Origin: Nonlabens xiamenensis
Lineage (GTDB): Bacteria > Bacteroidota > Bacteroidia > Flavobacteriales > Flavobacteriaceae
Reading direction: 5' to 3'
Assembly (NCBI RefSeq): GCF_003865345.1
Contig: NZ_RMVE01000003.1
Span: 434,001-498,000, forward strand
Length of the DNA stretch: 64,000 bases
Below are positions 62,911 through 64,000 of the stretch, piece after piece; positions within the stretch are counted from its first letter, which is position 1, and every line of letters starts with the position of its first letter. The notes below the pieces were generated by a model, which worked only from the letters and a program-made list of their open reading frames with translations, was not told where the DNA came from and ran no database searches. A program made the translations under genes and the position numbers.

Positions 62911-63927
62911 ATGGCCGATCGACAAGTTTTTCATGCATGGATAAGCGCCGCCAGGTTACGAACGCTTCCATTGAGTATAAGCGGAATTTTAGTGGGGTCG
63001 GCTTATGCTTATTATGACATCAATCGCACTTACAAAGCATTTGCTTCTGTACTGAGCGACGCATCTGATACCTCTACAATTACTTTCTATAATTTTCTCA
63101 TTCCGATATTGGCATTGATCACGACCTTAGGGTTTCAAGTTTTATCCAATTTTGCCAATGATTATGGGGATGGTGTTAAAGGCACCGACAACGAGGATAG
63201 AATAGGCCCTATGCGTGCCATCCAGAGCGGTTTGATCTCTCCCCAACAGATGAAAGTAGCTATGACTATAACTGCTTTGGTTACCCTGGCCAGTGCAGTT
63301 ACTTTGATTTATGTGAGTCTGGGTTGGGAGCAGCTGTTGATTTCCCTACTATTTTTAAGCTTAGGAATTGCCGCGATTTGGGCCGCTATCAAATACACTG
63401 TAGGAGATAACGCCTATGGATACAGGGGACTGGGAGATGTGTTTGTGTTTATTTTCTTTGGCCCTGTAAGTGTAGAAGGGATTTATTTTTTAATTACCAA
63501 AAGCTGGAACTGGCAAATGCTGTTGCCGTCCATTTGCATCGGATTGCTGAGTGTGGCTGTATTGAACCTCAACAATATGAGAGATGCCGAAAGCGACAAA
63601 AAGGCTGGTAAAAACACGCTGGTCGTTAAAATGGGTTGGTCAAAGGCCAAACTATTCCACTACACACTTATTACTGGTGCTTTTGTGAGCAGTAGCCTGT
63701 TTTATATCACAGTATGGTATCGCGGTTACTTGAATTTATCGACACCTGATGCGAATCTTTTGATATTCTTACCCGTATTGGCGTTTATTCCCTTATTTCT
63801 ACATCTTCTGCGCGTACAAAAAACGCAGGTTCCGGCCTTGTTGGACCCTGAATTAAAAAAGGTAGCCTTGTCGACCTTTCTCTTTGCGTTACTAGCTATC
63901 ATCAGCACTTGGGTTTTGTCAACTTGA
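62911..63927 (+). CDS. menA: 1,4-dihydroxy-2-naphthoate polyprenyltransferase
   Basis: 338 residues, eight or nine membrane helices. UbiA-superfamily prenyl-diphosphate sites: NDYGDGVKGTDNEDRIGP near residue 88 and NLNNMRDAESDKKAGKNTL near 212. It joins a prenyl chain to DHNA, the membrane step of menaquinone synthesis. Starts four bases after holA. The last 73 bases of the window (63928-64000) hold no recognisable feature. Confidence 0.95.
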   Translation: MADRQVFHAWISAARLRTLPLSISGILVGSAYAYYDINRTYKAFASVLSDASDTSTITFYNFLIPILALITTLGFQVLSNFANDYGDGVKGTDNEDRIGPMRAIQSGLISPQQMKVAMTITALVTLASAVTLIYVSLGWEQLLISLLFLSLGIAAIWAAIKYTVGDNAYGYRGLGDVFVFIFFGPVSVEGIYFLITKSWNWQMLLPSICIGLLSVAVLNLNNMRDAESDKKAGKNTLVVKMGWSKAKLFHYTLITGAFVSSSLFYITVWYRGYLNLSTPDANLLIFLPVLAFIPLFLHLLRVQKTQVPALLDPELKKVALSTFLFALLAIISTWVLST

Positions 63928-64000
63928 TACAGAACGTTAACAATTGAAGATCAATAACTTGATCCAATCAGCTTAAATGGACACTAACTAAGGCTTGTTA

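Noticed and set aside
1-64000. CRISPR array or cas genes
   Set aside because: No regularly spaced repeats and no Cas proteins were found.

Overview
The window is a stretch of chromosome from a marine-type Flavobacteriaceae bacterium (Bacteroidota). The clues are promoter boxes of the form TAnnTTTG close to start codons, 'flavobacterial' protein sets (DUF2452, DUF3871, a PL7 alginate-lyase-like lipoprotein, many Bacteroidota-style lipoproteins), menaquinone genes, and a perfect CGCTTTCGCGAAAGCG-type palindrome scattered through the core DNA. The genus cannot be fixed from the sequence alone; a Nonlabens/Dokdonia-like marine flavobacterium is a guess.

Layout. 1-1923 is core: the tail of a probable acyl-CoA dehydrogenase, an MscS channel, and 500 bases of apparent coding debris. 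1924-24391 is an AT-rich integrated element in the 3' end of a tRNA-Pro gene. It has a 28-bp direct repeat at its two ends, a tyrosine recombinase next to the intact tRNA, a RecA-like (Sak4-type) ATPase, a DUF3871 protein, a RadC-like protein, and a protein with polymerase-palm-like motifs. Its cargo is two defence-like operons arranged tail to tail. One (5477-14499, +) is a type III-like restriction-modification cluster (HTH regulator, Snf2/HepA ATPase, Mod methyltransferase, Res helicase-nuclease) with three extra small genes, one a PD-(D/E)xK nuclease. The other (19427-14538, -) is a three-gene two-component operon matching the architecture of Detocs (large TPR-like histidine-kinase-like sensor, stand-alone receiver, receiver fused to an effector), but with a TOPRIM/OLD-type nuclease domain as effector. 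This is the most interesting item in the window.

24367-64000 is core again: tRNA-Pro and tRNA-Ser, a 7TM-HD (PgpH-type) phosphodiesterase, thiolase, NlpC/P60, a TPR protein with gyrA, clpC, hutH, nnrD/E, gcvT, a PAS histidine kinase, menB, a PQQ-type sugar dehydrogenase with a c-type cytochrome, menD, an alginate-lyase-like protein, menF with a DHNA-CoA-thioesterase-like gene, rdgB, an M28 peptidase, an SF2 helicase, a VTT membrane protein, a VOC protein, an OmpA-family lipoprotein, a glycosyltransferase, holA and menA. Five menaquinone steps (menF, menD, menB, a MenI-like thioesterase, menA) thus lie scattered over 20 kb in several transcription units.

Several core genes have a TAnnTTTG -7 box ending only 5-8 bases before the ATG, which suggests leaderless or near-leaderless mRNAs. 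Two tandem small ORFs with their own terminator (45849-46117) are not explained by any family I know.
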